The notes beneath the pieces are model-generated. The model was not told the origin of the DNA. It worked only from the letters and a program-made list of their open reading frames with translations, and ran no database searches. Shown here one piece after another: positions 12,469 through 24,438 of a stretch of DNA of 64,000 bases. This DNA comes from Coriaria nepalensis. Lineage: Eukaryota; Streptophyta; Magnoliopsida; Cucurbitales; Coriariaceae. Position 1 is the stretch's first letter, and each line of letters starts with the position of its first letter. The stretch spans positions 54,506,569-54,570,568 of the forward strand of contig CP114481.1 of NCBI GenBank assembly GCA_027186245.1, read 5' to 3'. Made by a program: the position numbers and the translations under genes.

Positions 12469-13376
12469 GAATAATCATATTATTTCATAGCGTTGTATGT
12501 ATATATAAGTACGTATTCTCTTAGTAGTTCAGATGTTGGTCGCTGGCTAGGCTTTGGCTTGGCTTGGCTTGGCTTGATAGAGAGCTGTGTGTCACTTTCC
12601 GAGTAAAACGCGTGGTGAGGATTAACCAAGTGGTGACGAAATGTTAATGCTTGATTTTTTTTCTCTTTGAGATTGGATGTTTGGCAGAACAAATGGAGAA
12701 GAATGTGACACACTTCCTCCTCGTCTAAAAGGTTTTCAATTTTGTGTCCTTTTCTGCATTTCATATATCCGTCCGATCTCTGTATAAGAATGTATATTAA
12801 GATTACTATATTAGGTTTATAGGTTATACATGATTACCCTTTTCTGCTTATAATTATGTTATTAATTAATTGCAGTCCAGGAAACTATATTATATATATA
12901 TATATATATATATTCCTTCTTCAAATATGATTACTTAGTCACATAATGATCGATCTTTAAATATAGGTATAGTACACTATCTATATGAATTGATTGTTTG
13001 CCGATAAAAGACATAACTCTTTAGATAATCAAAAGGGTGCTTATAATTATCATCATCCTCCTAATTGGCTTACTCTTACACCTCCTCCTCAGTAATGGGC
13101 TGATTGGTAAATAAAACCAATTGCTTCTCCAAATTATAGACCCATTTTAAAAAATAATTTACATATATATGATAGTTCAGATATTATAGAGCTACGATGA
13201 AAGAGAAGTAATCAATTCGATTAATAAATAAATAAAATATGCTTTGCATAATATTATTATAATGTATGTATAACAAATAGAAATTATACACCCTTTGCAC
13301 TCTACTCTATAAACACCTTTTTTTTCCAATTATTCTTGATCATAATCACAAGCAAAGCAAAGCAAAGGATCATCGC
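12408..13376. other. Intergenic between 4CL and defensin-like gene
   Basis: No gene is supported. The stretch has CA and TA microsatellites (12431-12469), a (TTGGC)n-like run near 12553-12575, a second TA run near 12888-12912, and AT-rich sequence. Its right end is the promoter of the defensin-like gene, with CTATAAACACC at 13310-13320 as a probable TATA box about 60 bp before the ATG. Confidence 0.55.
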
Positions 13377-13718
13377 ATGGCCAACAACCCTATCAAAATT
13401 CATTATATTCTTATTCTTATTGTCATTCTGTCCGTTTTTCTCATTACTGCGGTGAGTTTATGTAAAAATATTCACTATATATATTCATATGTATACATAC
13501 ATCGATCATTCTCCAACTCGAGAAGAACTCGACCCTTTAGTTAATTAATGATGATAAATTTGTAGGAAAGTGGGGACTGTAAACGGAGGAGTAAGAAGTG
13601 GATCGCAGGCTGCTGGAAAGACCAAGAATGTAATGGCGTTTGCACAAACATGGAGCATGCAGTAAGAGGAAAATGTTCATGGTTTAGATGCGTTTGTTAT
13701 TTCGCTTGCCTCCCTTAA
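13377..13718 (+). CDS. Defensin-like Cys-rich secreted peptide (CS-alpha/beta type)
   Basis: A two-exon gene too small to stand out in a plain ORF scan: exons 13377-13451 and 13566-13718, 75 residues. Exon 1 is exactly the hydrophobic signal peptide (residues 1-25), the usual layout of plant defensin-like (DEFL) genes, with the phase-0 intron at the cleavage region. The mature peptide has eight cysteines at 30, 41, 47, 51, 62, 67, 69 and 73. The spacing C-x3-C (47/51) and C-x-C (67/69) fits the cysteine-stabilised alpha/beta fold. It is basic and ends FACLP. DEFL peptides are antimicrobial or act as signals in reproduction; which applies cannot be read here. A probable TATA box lies about 60 bp upstream. 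Confidence 0.82.
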
Positions 13719-13798
13719 CTTCCTTCGATTTGTTTCCTTCTTTGTGATGATTAACCATCTATATTCTATGGTAATAATTTACCAATCTTCTTTTTAAC

Positions 13799-13799
<1 letters not shown>

Positions 13800-13879
<80 letters not shown>
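13800..13879. repeat. (GTT)n trinucleotide microsatellite, about 26 units
   Basis: An uninterrupted GTT run of about 80 bp lies just after the defensin-like gene, probably in or near its 3' untranslated region. It is long enough to be highly polymorphic. Confidence 0.95.
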
Positions 13880-14141
13880 AATGTAATCTATCCATATTCT
13901 GTAACCGACAATACATTTCGTAAAATTTCATTGTTGTCTTTTTGACTTAAAACCACTTATGCAATGTTGGAAATTCGATACGACATTAACATCTTAATAT
14001 GGGGTAGGCTATCAAGTTGATCCTATCAACCAGTATTATTAAATAATAATAATAATTAAAAAAAACTATCGAATAAAAGCTGAAGTATTCAGACATTCAA
14101 AGGCCCAAGGTAAAGGACATTTTAGCTGTACATAAGAAAAA

Positions 14142-14306
14142 GAGCCCATTTTAGCTGTACTGTTGGACTGGACCAACGTTTAATGAAAGGCTAGCCCAAT
14201 AGAATCTTTCCAGTGGGTTAGGATTATTCTTGGGCCTATTTACCCTTTAAAGATGGCCCATGGTTCTGATATTGTCGGACCATATTCCTTAAAAACTCAA
14301 ACCCTA
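14142..14306 (+). promoter_or_regulatory. Site II and telo-box promoter of the ATAD3-type gene
   Basis: Several GCCCA/TGGGCC-type site II elements (14142-14148, 14232-14238, 14254-14260) precede a telo-box AAACCCTA at 14299-14306. The ATG follows at 14473. Site II plus telo-box is the typical control pair of plant genes for mitochondrial and ribosomal components in dividing cells, which fits the gene downstream. Confidence 0.6.
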
Positions 14307-14472
14307 CAAAAACCCTTCCCCCTCTCCATCTTCCTTGTGTCGACCAATTTCCATGGAAATCTAGAAAGTAAACTCTCATGATTTTCTTTCTTGCTCTTCA
14401 AGCTACTTCGTCTATAAAACCTCTCTAGGTTTTGATTTTCGAGGTTTTTTTGGGACGAAAATTAGAGGAAAA

Positions 14473-17400
14473 ATGGCGAAGACATATGCAATAGGAGTTA
14501 TGTCAGCCATGGCAGCTTCGGCCTCTTTGAGCCAGAAGAACCATGCTTATGCCGATGGTCCTTTCAATTTCCCTCTCTTTCCATCTTCTTCTTCTTCTCC
14601 AAATGCTGCTGCTCAGCCTTCTTCTGCCGCATCATCTGGACAACCTGCGTCTCCAGGCTCTGCAGCTGGGGTTAATGCGGAGCCGTCGCCACCAAAAGTT
14701 CGAAATGATAATCCAAGGACCACGTCAGCGGGATTTGACCCAGAGGCGCTTGAGAGAGGAGCTAAGGCTCTCAAGGAGATCAATAGTTCTTCTCACGCCA
14801 AAAAGGTTTTCAATTTATACAACAATCTTCTCTTTGAAATTGTTGTTTTTTTTGTTATTTAATTTTTTTTTATTGTTCTTGATGCATTTTGGTGAGTGGT
14901 AGAGCTAAGTAGGATGTGAGAAAGGGAAATAAAATAATTTCTCTTTTTTTTTTTTTGAATTATAGGGAAGTTGTTTTTTTATGAGTTTGCTTAGTAAATA
15001 GAAGGAAAGAAGTCAACTTCCCTCAGTTGCTCTTTTTTTGTTTTTTTTTTGAAGCATTGTATCGTTAGTTTTTAATCGTTTAGCACAAGCGATTGTGAAA
15101 GGAGAATTTGAAATTTCGACTGGTTATGTTGTATTGGTAGGTTTTTGAAGTCATGAAGAAGCAGGAAGAAACGAGACAGACAGAGTTGCAGGCAAAAGCT
15201 GCAGAGTTTAAAGCAATGCAAGCCCAATTCGAAAATGTATGTCAATAATTGAGTGAATAACTGCATGAACTGGACTGATGATTAGTTACCCATCTTTTTC
15301 TGTCATGTAATCATGTCATGATCTTTTCACCTCCAGGAGAGACAAAGAGTAATATATGATGAACAGAAAAAGTTAGCTCAGCATCAAGCACAAACTAAAT
15401 CTCAGATGGCTCGCTATGAGGATGAATTGGCAAGAAAGAGGATGCAGGCATGTAATTAAAGTTTTTTTTTTGTGGGTTCGACGGAATTTAGTTTTGTGTA
15501 CTAAGTTCTATTGTTTTATTACAATTACAGGCAGAAAATGAGTATCAAAGAGCAAGGAATCAAGAGCTTGTTAAATTGCAAGAAGACTCGTCAATTAGGC
15601 AAGAGCAAGCTCGTCGTGCAACTGAAGAACAGATTCAAGCACAGCGTCGGCAAACAGAGAGGGAGAAAGCTGAGATAGAACGCGAAACAATCAGAGTGAG
15701 GGCTATGGCAGAAGCAGAAGGAAGAGCTCATGAAGCCAAACTAGCTGAAGATGTAAACAGGAGAATGTTAGTAGACCGTGCAAATGCTGAGAGAGAGAAA
15801 TGGGTTGCCGCCATAAACACTACTTTTGACCACATTGGAGGTACTAACATAATTAGGTTAAGTCTAGAATCATGAAATACTATTATTCAGTTATGAGTAC
15901 ATGGTTTTGCTTGTATGCTCATAAGCTCCTTGTCTTGATTATTTTTCCCGTTTGCAATTAATTACTCTTAAGTTTTGCATTTAAATCAGCATTTGACACT
16001 ATGAAGTTTACGGGTCTAAACTGGATTTTAGATCCAAATTGAAGTACATTTTACAAATGCCTGATTTTTCTCTTGTAGGGGGTTTAAAAGCAATTTTAAC
16101 TGATCAAAATAAGCTGGTAGTGGCTGTTGGGGGAGTGACTGCTCTAGCAGCCGGAATTTACACAACAAGGTATGACGAAGTCATGCTAGTAATGATCACA
16201 AGAGTTTAGTTGCATATAGAACAAAGCTTAAGCCTTAGATATTCCTCAAAACTTGGATTCATTGGATTGTTGCTATATTTTGTTGCTTTTGTTTGTGTCA
16301 TCTTTTTTCCCCTTGCTTTCTGCTTATTCATCATTCGTTTCTTATTGCAGAGAAGGTGCAAAAGTGATTTGGAGCTATGTGGATAGAATATTAGGACAGC
16401 CATCGCTGATCCGAGAATCTTCTCGAGGGAAATACCCTTGGTCTGGAATATTTTCACGTAGTGCAGATAAAGGGTCATCTTCCAAAACTGGGAATGGGTT
16501 TGGCGATGTGATTTTACACCCTTCCCTTCAAAAGCGAATCGAGCAACTCTCCAATGCAACTGCTAACACAAAGTCTCACCAGGCCCCTTTCCGGAATATG
16601 CTCTTTTACGGCCCTCCAGGAACAGGAAAAACAATGGCTGCAAGAGAACTAGCTCGTAAATCTGTACGAGACCACTCCTTATGTTATTTCAATTCTAATG
16701 TTAAAAACTAGTTATGGAAATGAAGGTTCTATAGATCTGTTACATCACTGATTAATATTATTGTTGTTCTTGTAGGGATTAGATTATGCATTAATGACTG
16801 GAGGAGATGTCGCTCCCCTAGGTTCCCAGGCTGTCACCAAAATACACCAGTTGTTTGATTGGTCCAAAAAATCTCGGAAGGGTCTATTGCTTTTCATTGA
16901 TGAAGCAGATGCATTTTTGTGCGAGTAAGTTCTTTCATCAATTAGATTCTTTTTTACATTGTAACCTTGGTTGATAGATTCCATGCTCTATATCAAATTT
17001 GATTAACATTTGATTATAGCACTATTTCACAGGCGAAACAAAACCTATATGAGTGAAGCACAAAGAAGTGCGCTCAATGCACTTCTTTTCCGAACTGGTG
17101 ACCAATCTAAGGACATAGTTCTAGCCCTTGCCACAAACCGACCGGGTGATCTTGACTCAGCCGTGGCAGATCGTATAGATGAGGTCCTTGAATTCCCTTT
17201 GCCTGGAGAAGGCGAGCGCTTCAAGCTGCTCAAGCTTTATCTAGACAAGTACATAGCTCAAGCTGGGTCAAGGAAACCCGGCTTTTTTCAGAACCTTTTC
17301 AGAGGAGACCCAAAGAAGATTGAGATCAAGGGCTTCAATGATGATATCATCAGAGAAGCCGCAGCTAAAACAGAAGGATTTTCAGGGAGAGAGATAGCAA

Positions 17401-17549
17401 AATTGATGGCAAGTGTTCAGGCTGCCGTTTATGGCAGTGAAGATTGTGTTCTCGATCCGAGCTTGTTCAGAGAGGTTGTCGATTATAAGGTTGCGGAGCA
17501 TCAACAAAGAAGGAAACTTGCCGGCGAGGATAAAAAAGGAAGTTCATAA
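14473..17549 (+). CDS. ATAD3-type mitochondrial AAA ATPase
   Basis: ATAD3 proteins are inner-membrane AAA ATPases that organise nucleoids and membrane contacts in mitochondria. Eight exons: 14473-14805, 15141-15236, 15337-15447, 15531-15840, 16079-16169, 16351-16663, 16776-16924, 17033-17549; 639 residues, all in phase. Order: Ala/Ser/Pro-rich N-terminus; long charged coiled coil (about 85-280, the DUF3523 region, Arg/Glu/Gln-rich); a hydrophobic segment [20 protein letters not shown] (one membrane span); then the AAA domain with Walker A GPPGTGKT at 401-408, Walker [12 protein letters not shown] at about 455-465, sensor-1 [10 protein letters not shown] and DRIDE with the arginine finger. Intron 3 uses a GC donor (CAG|GCATGT at 15448). 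It resembles Arabidopsis At3g03060 and At5g16930. Complete and apparently functional. Confidence 0.96.
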
Positions 17550-18952
17550 GTGTCATTTGAATGGGTTCTATATTGTTGTCACTAGCGTTGGTGTTTTATT
17601 ATTATTTATACACAGGGGCCTCATTTTTTTAGATTCTTTTTTCTGACCCTTTACTATGGGGGGATTTTGTTTTGGCGTATTTGTACTTCTTAAAATTGAT
17701 ATATTTTTTCTTCTTTTGATTTTTCTTTTGTGTAACATTCTTGGGATATCTTTGATTTCAAACTATTTATCTCAAGAATATTGAATACACAGTGATGTAA
17801 TAATTGTTTTTTGAATTAGAACTAGGATTGAAAGCCTTAGATGAAAATTTTCAAGGTTTAAACCATACAAGGTATATTTTATGGGTCAATTATCATTCAG
17901 CTTTGGAGGGATATATTTTCTACCGCCATTGGTAGAGACTAGTCAGACATTGATATTTGGAGCTTAACACATTAGAAATCTTTTACTAAATGGTTAAGAA
18001 ATCTTGTATGCACTTGATAAAGACTGCATGAGACTAACCTGAATAAGAATGAGTGAGCATGCAAAATGCAATGGCGAAGAGGACTATAGAAAGGAAGCGA
18101 CCCATAACTTTTTATTTATTATTATTTTTGAAAGGAGAAAGTGAAGAGGATAAGTGATTGAGATTTGGGTGAAAAATGATACTATATAAAGTACAAGCAG
18201 GGCAGGTGTATTTAGTAACATATCTGGAGAAATTATGACATTCTACTCTCTTCTTAAAATGCTTTGATACTTATCACATATGTAATCATGGGTGGAATTT
18301 GATGAAAAATGAAGTACATTACTGTCTTCTTAATTTTCCTTTTTTAATCCCCTCTTTCCATCCACCCCCTTAAATTCCTCAATTTTTTGTGTATGGTAAG
18401 ATAAAATCCATACATAATGAGCAAATGATTATCCACTATTTTAGTGCTGGTTCATTTTGGAGTATACTAGCAAAGATATACTCCATGCATGATGGTGTTT
18501 ATGTAAGGAACTGAAACTCATTTATGGTTTGATTACGCCTTTTCAATAGTAAATATTTCCAAATGGATTCCAGCGTTTGAAATTACAGTTTGATCAGAGG
18601 ATTGAGGATTCAAACGATTTGCCAAAACCCAAATGATTCTAAAACAAGTACGTGGCAAAAAGGGAAACAAATTGAGTAGGCCCAATTTGTTTCAGACAGC
18701 ACTGAGAAAAGCAGTATAATTTCGCCTGCTCACATAGCAGGCCGTATCCAACAGAACTTAACCCGAGAGCATAAGAAACTCTACATAAAAGTTCAATTCA
18801 GAACCCCTGAATTTGATAACCCAAATTCCACAGAAGCTTATTGTCTCACTAAAATGGTTAACATACAGAAAAGGAGTATTATCATTACTTCCGTCTCTCA
18901 CGACAAAATATGAAATAACCGGAAATAATCAAATCACCTCCAAGATAACTCC
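17550..18952. other. Convergent intergenic region
   Basis: This separates the 3' ends of the ATAD3-type gene and NDUFS6. I see only untranslated flanks and AT-rich sequence; no repeat family or reading frame of interest was recognised. Confidence 0.5.
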
Positions 18953-20265
18953 TTAATGGTGATGATCCTGAACATAGCGTAGGCCACAGTACTTGCAGAT
19001 AGCAGGTTCCTCTTTATCAAGGCATATGAATTCAATTGGGTGCCCAAGTGCGGGATTGGTATCTGCAATCAGAATACAGAAGCAGCCAGGAAAAAAAAAA
19101 CCCCTCAAATAATGTGATAATCATGTCTTTTAACTGCATGATAACAGGTTTTTTTTTGTGGTCGAAGCATAATAACAGTACAGTTTTTTTAAGGTAGTGA
19201 GGTTTAGGATGAGTGAAAATACAAACCTCCCTCACAAGCAGCAATTCTGCCTTCAACCTTGATGGGTGGGACTTCATTGATCAACTCCATTGGAGATTTC
19301 TTACTTGTATCCTGCAATGAGAAACAAAGTTTAGTTTGCATATCTTTACACAATAGTAAAAGCCGATCATTTCATGCAGATTAGGGAATATGAGAAACAA
19401 ATTTTCCAAAGAATACAATGTTATCTCACGAAATAAATAAGAATGCCATGGACTTGTGGCAGGTGCAGGATTTTCAGCTAACATCAAGAAAACCAAATAA
19501 CCAAGAATTACAAGAGCGTTTCAATAATCACTTCATCATCATCAAGTCATTCTATTGGTTTTTATGGCAGCTATCGAATGAATTAAGCTCCACAACTTCA
19601 TAGACATGCTGATGATTATGGAATTCTACAAAACCCAACAATGTTTTAGAATCATACTCAGCAATCAAACATAAGTAGTAACTACAACACTTGTAAACCT
19701 GAACACGATATAACATCAAATTACATGTTGAAAGATCTAAAGTTTTAATAGCAAGAATGAACAGATGAACATTTACAATATGCCTTATCTTTGCTCTTGA
19801 TTGTGGAAGCATGTTTATGAAAGAAAATTGAGAACTGCTTAGAGAAAAATCGAGAGCCACAGAAAAAAATAGATGAAGAATTAAGTAAGGTGCCTATGAA
19901 CAGCAAAGCTCCCAGCTCTTTCTTTTTTTAATGAATATGAAAATAGGAACGAACAAATCAACATTTTTGCACGAAATGGAATTTCTCCTGATCTGCAAAT
20001 CTGCTGAAAAAATTCGAGCATCCTAACATGAGCCATTATCAAAAGTAGTGTGCGTACGGAACTTACTCAAAATTGAAGATAAATTATCGAGAAAAACACA
20101 GAGAATTTTACTTTATATAAGTAGAGATTATGGGAAATTGAAAGGTACCTGCATCCATTTGGCGGTGTGATTGCTGATTTGGTTGCTAACCGAGCTCAGA
20201 CTCCTTGCTGATGATGACAATTTGGAGGACGATCCGATTAGGATTTTGAACAGACTCGTCGCCAT
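18953..20265 (-). CDS. NDUFS6: Complex I subunit NDUFS6 (13-kDa Fe-S protein subunit), mitochondrial
   Basis: NDUFS6 binds zinc in the peripheral arm of NADH:ubiquinone oxidoreductase and is needed for late assembly. Three minus-strand exons: 20265-20149, 19311-19227, 19062-18953, giving 103 residues. Residues 1-38 are Ser/Lys/Arg-rich without acids, a mitochondrial presequence. The zf-CHCC domain is clear: VEGRIAACEG, LGHPIEF and ICKYCGLRYVQDHHH, with probable zinc ligands Cys65, His75, Cys90 and Cys93. The first intron is long (about 840 bp), and the small exons make the gene easy to miss. It resembles Arabidopsis At3g03070 and, as there, lies next to the ATAD3-type gene. Confidence 0.94.
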
Positions 20266-20857
20266 TGTTGCACCACAGAGACGGACAGACAGACAGACAG
20301 AAGGCGCGGTCGGGTTCAGAGCGCAAGAGATTGGGAAGTCCGGCAGTTACCGGGTTTGATATTTTTGACCGGAAATCGTTTTTATTTTTTATTTTTTTAT
20401 ATAAATTATATATATATATACTTTGAGTCTTTGACTATTTAGGTAACATAAAATAATAAAAATAAAGATAAAAAGTAAAAAAAAAAAGAAAAAAAAAGAG
20501 AGATAGATACTTTGCATACAAATAATCGATCATTATTAAATTGATATATATATAATTAAAATTAATCGATAAATTATTAATAATCGATATGATTTATATT
20601 ATATATATCAAATTCACGATATGATTTCTTGATGGTCGAATACTTTTCACTTATGCAATTTTCTTACTCATCATTGATCTTAATCTGTCTCTGAACTTCC
20701 AAACAACTAAACGTGTAGAACATGTCTTCATATAATTACAACAAACATATACACATGTACAGAAAATCGATACACCTTTTCTTCTCCTTGCTTATTTCAA
20801 GGAATTATTTTCAACTTTGATCCAATTTCCAGGTTTTTCAAGAACAAAATCCGATTC
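20266..20857. other. Intergenic, NDUFS6 promoter and AT-rich stretch
   Basis: This holds the short NDUFS6 promoter, in which a GACA/CAGA repeat (20281-20302) lies just before the ATG on the gene strand, then AT-rich DNA with many ATATAT and ATCGAT blocks. No gene seen. Confidence 0.5.
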
Positions 20858-23235
20858 TTATCCATGTATTTCAAAACACTTGAGGCTTCGCCTTCTTTTC
20901 CGGCACACCTGTAAAAAATGCACACCCACACTCATAATATAACTATCTTCTTCCCTAACCTTACTCACACGTTCAAACAGTTTGATTCCTTCTTCCACAA
21001 ACCCATAATCCAAGTTCCCTGTAAGTATTATCTGATGGCAAGCACGGTCCGGTTTCAAACCAGATTTGGCCTCTGGTTCTTGGTAAACTCTTTCCGCTTC
21101 TCTTATCATACCAGACTTCACATAAGCAGAGAGTAAGAGGTTGTAATGTGCACAAGAAGGTGGGATGCCTCTTTTCTTCATATCATTAATACTTTCCTCG
21201 GCTTCCGAGAATTTCTGATTCTGTGTGTAAGCCCGGATTAGGGATAAGTACGTGAAAGGGTCTGGTGAGCAATTTTCTTTCTCCATGGTGTTGAAAAGTT
21301 TCTCTGCTTCTTGGTAAAGTCCTGAATTTGCATATACATTGATCATGATATTGTAGCCAACCTGCAAGTTTTCATAAGTTAAATAGTTGTATTTGGAAGT
21401 TAAATCAATTCTATAATTAGGAAATTAAGTGTTTACCATTCCGGGCTTGATTCATTGTTCCAGCATTTCTATGTATAGCAGGCTCGCTTCATCTGTCTTA
21501 CCTACAAAATATAGCGGTGAACTAATAAGAGTGTTCTGGAATGGAGAGAAGAATATCTTTCTATATCAATTTTCACTACAGAAAGTAATAAGACAGATTT
21601 GTCCGTCTTTTCAAGATCTGGGAGGAGAAAACGTACCAGCTTTCCCATATAATAGCTAATCAGATTCATGTATGCTTTTTCATCAAGGGAAATGCCCGAC
21701 GTACGAGCTTTATTGAACATCTCTGTTGCTCTATCCAGCTTCTGACCCCGTCCGTACACACTGCAACAAAAAATAAAATAAAAATAAAAAATCCCCAACA
21801 AGGAAAACAACTCTTACTTGTAGTTATTTTCTTCCAGTTATGAGAGATCTTTCAAACTTCATACCTTATCATGGTGTTATATGTCTGAATTGATGGAACA
21901 ATCTCCATGATAAGGTATGATGATGATGCTATATGATGGTGTTATACCTTATCATACCTTATCATGGTGTCATATGTCTGATATGAAAGATCTTTCAAAC
22001 TTCTAGCATCTCCGTGATGGAACAATCCAGTTTTCGATAAAGCCTCAAATGTGATTTCGGCAAGCCTTAGATCTTCCTTCATAACATAACATCGCAACAA
22101 TACAATATAAGCAAATCTTGACAACCAAATGTCTCTAGACTTCATCAACTCAATAACACTTATATCTTTCCCAAAATTCCCTGAATTGAGAAGGACTTGT
22201 GCCATGGCTAAATAGGTTTTCTTGTCTTTAAGTAAACCCAGCCGCTCAATCTCTTCAAGAGTTTTCTGTGCATCCTCATAAAGACCAAGCTTTCCATACA
22301 CCCTAATGAGTAGACCATAGTCACTTCATCAACTACAACTTTCTTCGTCTCCATTTCTGTAAAGAGAGATAGGGCTTTAGAGAATAATCTTCATTCTTGT
22401 AAAATAAAGTCAAAAGTGAAGCACATGTGTAGTTTCTAGGAACTATTCCCTTAACTCGCATGTCCTCGTAGAGTCTTAGTGCTTCATCTTCATTACCCAA
22501 TTTGGTGCTCAAACTAATGAACTGGCTATAAGTCACCTCTTCTGGAACAAACCCAATATTAGTCCTCATTATAAGTAAATTCATTCGGCCCAACCCGTTT
22601 ATCCATCATCTCCCTCCACAGCTCTACAACCTTTTGAGTGAACTGTTTTTTTCTACAAAGAAGACAGCATAAAATTGGAAACAGAAACAGGGAGCATGAC
22701 TCCCCTTTCTTTTACAGCTGAATAAAATGACAGCATAGCTTAATCATAACCCCATCTGGCATATGTACATAGCATGGTCCCAGAAGCAACTGCGTCTGGT
22801 TCACTTCAAGCATTTCCAAGAAGGTCTCCTCGGCCAGTTTGATCCTTCCAGCTTGCCCATATGCACGCAATACAATTGTGTAGACAATAACACTGGGACG
22901 ATAGCTCAACTGTGTAAGCAGAAATCTGTCATTTCACTTTATCAATCTCCATGCTTCAAAAGAAACAATTCTAATAATCAAATTTCAGAATATAAATAGA
23001 CTATAATTTCAGCACACCAGTAGTGGACATTATCGCCCGATAAAGCCTTCATCGGATTCTTAGACTTAGGTTTCGCCTTTGCGGCGTTATTGTTGCCGTC
23101 GCTTAGAGACCACGGGTCAGGAGTTACAGAACAATGGATGAAATTTATCGATTTCTCTGAGGGCTTCTGGTTTTGATTCGAGAAGGAAGGGAATAGTGTT
23201 GTGGTGAAGAACAGCGACGACTTGAGAGTGTCCAC
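20858..23235 (-). pseudogene. Broken pentatricopeptide-repeat gene (EMB976-like)
   Basis: Minus-strand fragments of one P-class PPR protein lie in the right order but in different frames: 23235-23025 (N-terminal region, VTPDPWSLSDGN), about 22916-22600 (LSYRPSVIVYTIVLRAYGQ), 22593-22345 (GFVPEEVTYSQFISL, VKGIVPRNYTC), 22301-21945 (VYGKLGLYEDAQ), 21760-21660 (GQKLDRATEMFNKAR) and 21367-20858 (NIMINVYANSGLYQEAEKLF). The set resembles Arabidopsis EMB976 (At5g27270), an organellar RNA factor of about 1000 residues. Lesions: the expected start codon is GTG (23235-23233); the region between the N-terminus and LSYRPS is missing; frameshifts occur in the PPR after LEMLEV, at KNEDY (two extra bases) and before YGLLIRVYGK; in-frame stops occur near 22740 and 22630. 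About half the protein is absent. It is unlikely to make a working product. Confidence 0.85.
21845..22028 (-). repeat. Local imperfect duplication inside the PPR pseudogene
   Basis: The blocks GATCTTTCAAACTTC, ACCTTATCATGGTGT and ATATGTCTGA occur twice within 180 bp (about 21848-21890 and 21945-22010), as does GATGGAACAATC. The order of blocks is shuffled, as expected from replication slippage with template switching in decaying sequence. Confidence 0.7.
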
Positions 23236-23243
23236 TACTGGTG
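23015..23243. repeat. 15-bp perfect inverted repeat flanking the PPR N-terminal fragment
   Basis: CACCAGTAGTGGACA at 23015-23029 is the exact reverse complement of TGTCCACTACTGGTG at 23229-23243. The 199 bp between them are the retained N-terminal coding part of the PPR relic. The right arm overlaps the lost start codon, and the left arm sits where the coding homology breaks off. Confidence 0.85.
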
Positions 23244-23563
23244 CGGAATCGTTAATATTTGGCTTCCCTGAAAATTCTTCACCCTATTTTCCCGGGAAAA
23301 AAGATTCATAAACTGTATCGAGCGGCTCGAACTAGAGACCCCATATAAGCTGACGGCCCGACCGGACCGGACCCGGTTCAACAGATTTGACTGGAATTTA
23401 TCCCATGGCATAGTATTGCCATTTGTCACTTTGAAATTTCTCATCCAATCGATTGGCAGAATTGCATCATGTGTTCTGAACGTTAATTCGCCATAGCCAG
23501 AACACAATCATTATTATATATGAAGAAGATGAATCAAAATCATCAGTATCTCAAAATTTGATC

Positions 23564-23902
23564 ATGAAGGGGCAAAAACATGAGGTGAGAATCACAGTGG
23601 GATTCATAGTGATGATGTCGATGATGATGATTTCGTTTACTGTATTTGGTGATGAAGATGGTATGAAATACTCGTATGCGGATGAAGGTGAAGGTGAAGG
23701 TGAAGGTGAAGGTGAAGGTGAAGTGGGTGGATTAAGTGGACTTGTGAGTAGAAAGAGAAGAGAATGGAGAGAATTCAGATGCATTCCGATATGCTTCCAC
23801 CAGTGCAAGCGATTCTTGGATGTTAGCAGTGATGAGTTTGTGATGGAAACTGGTTACTGCTTAAAACAGTGCGTGGATGGTAGAGGTTGTGGAAATTGCT
23901 AA
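23564..23902 (+). CDS. Small Cys-rich secreted peptide, family not recognised
   Basis: A single-exon frame of 112 residues; the first ATG in frame is 23564. Residues 10-29 are hydrophobic (many Met, Val, Ile), a likely signal peptide. A (Glu-Gly)n stretch at about 41-53 is encoded by six GGTGAA repeats. A basic segment SRKRREWREFR then precedes the Cys-rich tail with cysteines at 73, 77, 81, 99, 103, 109 and 112: C-x3-C-x3-C-x17-C-x3-C-x5-C-x2-C. The acidic spacer, dibasic site and compact cysteine tail suggest a prepropeptide processed to a small disulfide-rich peptide. The spacing is somewhat thionin-like but I do not recognise the family. A decayed paralogue at 24439-24591 shows the tail is an evolving unit and supports this frame being real. 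Confidence 0.6.
   Translation: MKGQKHEVRITVGFIVMMSMMMISFTVFGDEDGMKYSYADEGEGEGEGEGEGEVGGLSGLVSRKRREWREFRCIPICFHQCKRFLDVSSDEFVMETGYCLKQCVDGRGCGNC
23687..23722 (+). repeat. Six in-frame GGTGAA repeats
   Basis: A perfect hexanucleotide array encoding alternating Gly-Glu inside the Cys-rich peptide gene. Length change in steps of six would alter the acidic spacer without a frameshift. Confidence 0.95.
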
Positions 23903-24438
23903 CTCCTGCACATAGCTCACCATCATCAGCCTGCAGCCTGCAGCCATTTATTTATTTTTTTATTAAATTTTAATTTAATTTATATTTTAATTTTTTAATT
24001 AAGGATTAAGAAATAATTTGTAGTAGTAGTAGCGGTTGGCGTAATTTAAGTGCTGGTGTAATGTGTTGTAATTTTTTTATTTTGTATTTTTTTTTACAAA
24101 TTACTTAAATACTGTGAAATAAGAGTTTTTTTTTTTTATCCAATAAAATTCGAAAAATCACACACGTTCTGATTCTATCAATCAGATCATATATGGACTA
24201 GAACACAACTATCACATAAAAAATCAATTAGAATCATCCTCTCATATCAGGAAGAGGATCAGGATGATGTTTGCTGTGTTTCTTGCAAGTCAAGCAAGAA
24301 GCAATCAACTTGTACATGATCACAACCACTTTTGTAGCTCTTCTTCCAGTACTAGTCAGTTCTTGCTTAATAGCCATGATCATTTGATGAATTCTCCGCC
24401 GTCGGATCAGAGCGATGGACTGCGGAGATATTTGAAGA
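23903..24438. other. 3' flank of Cys-rich peptide gene and spacer
   Basis: AT-rich, with a TAG trinucleotide run near 24020-24033 and T runs. An open stretch from 24264 shows no family features and runs across the pseudogene in another frame. Confidence 0.4.

Noticed and set aside
23320..23350. tRNA-like B box (TAGTTCGAGCC on the minus strand)
   Set aside because: No A box, acceptor stem or anticodon arm could be assembled around it; a similar isolated motif at 33510-33525 fails the same way.
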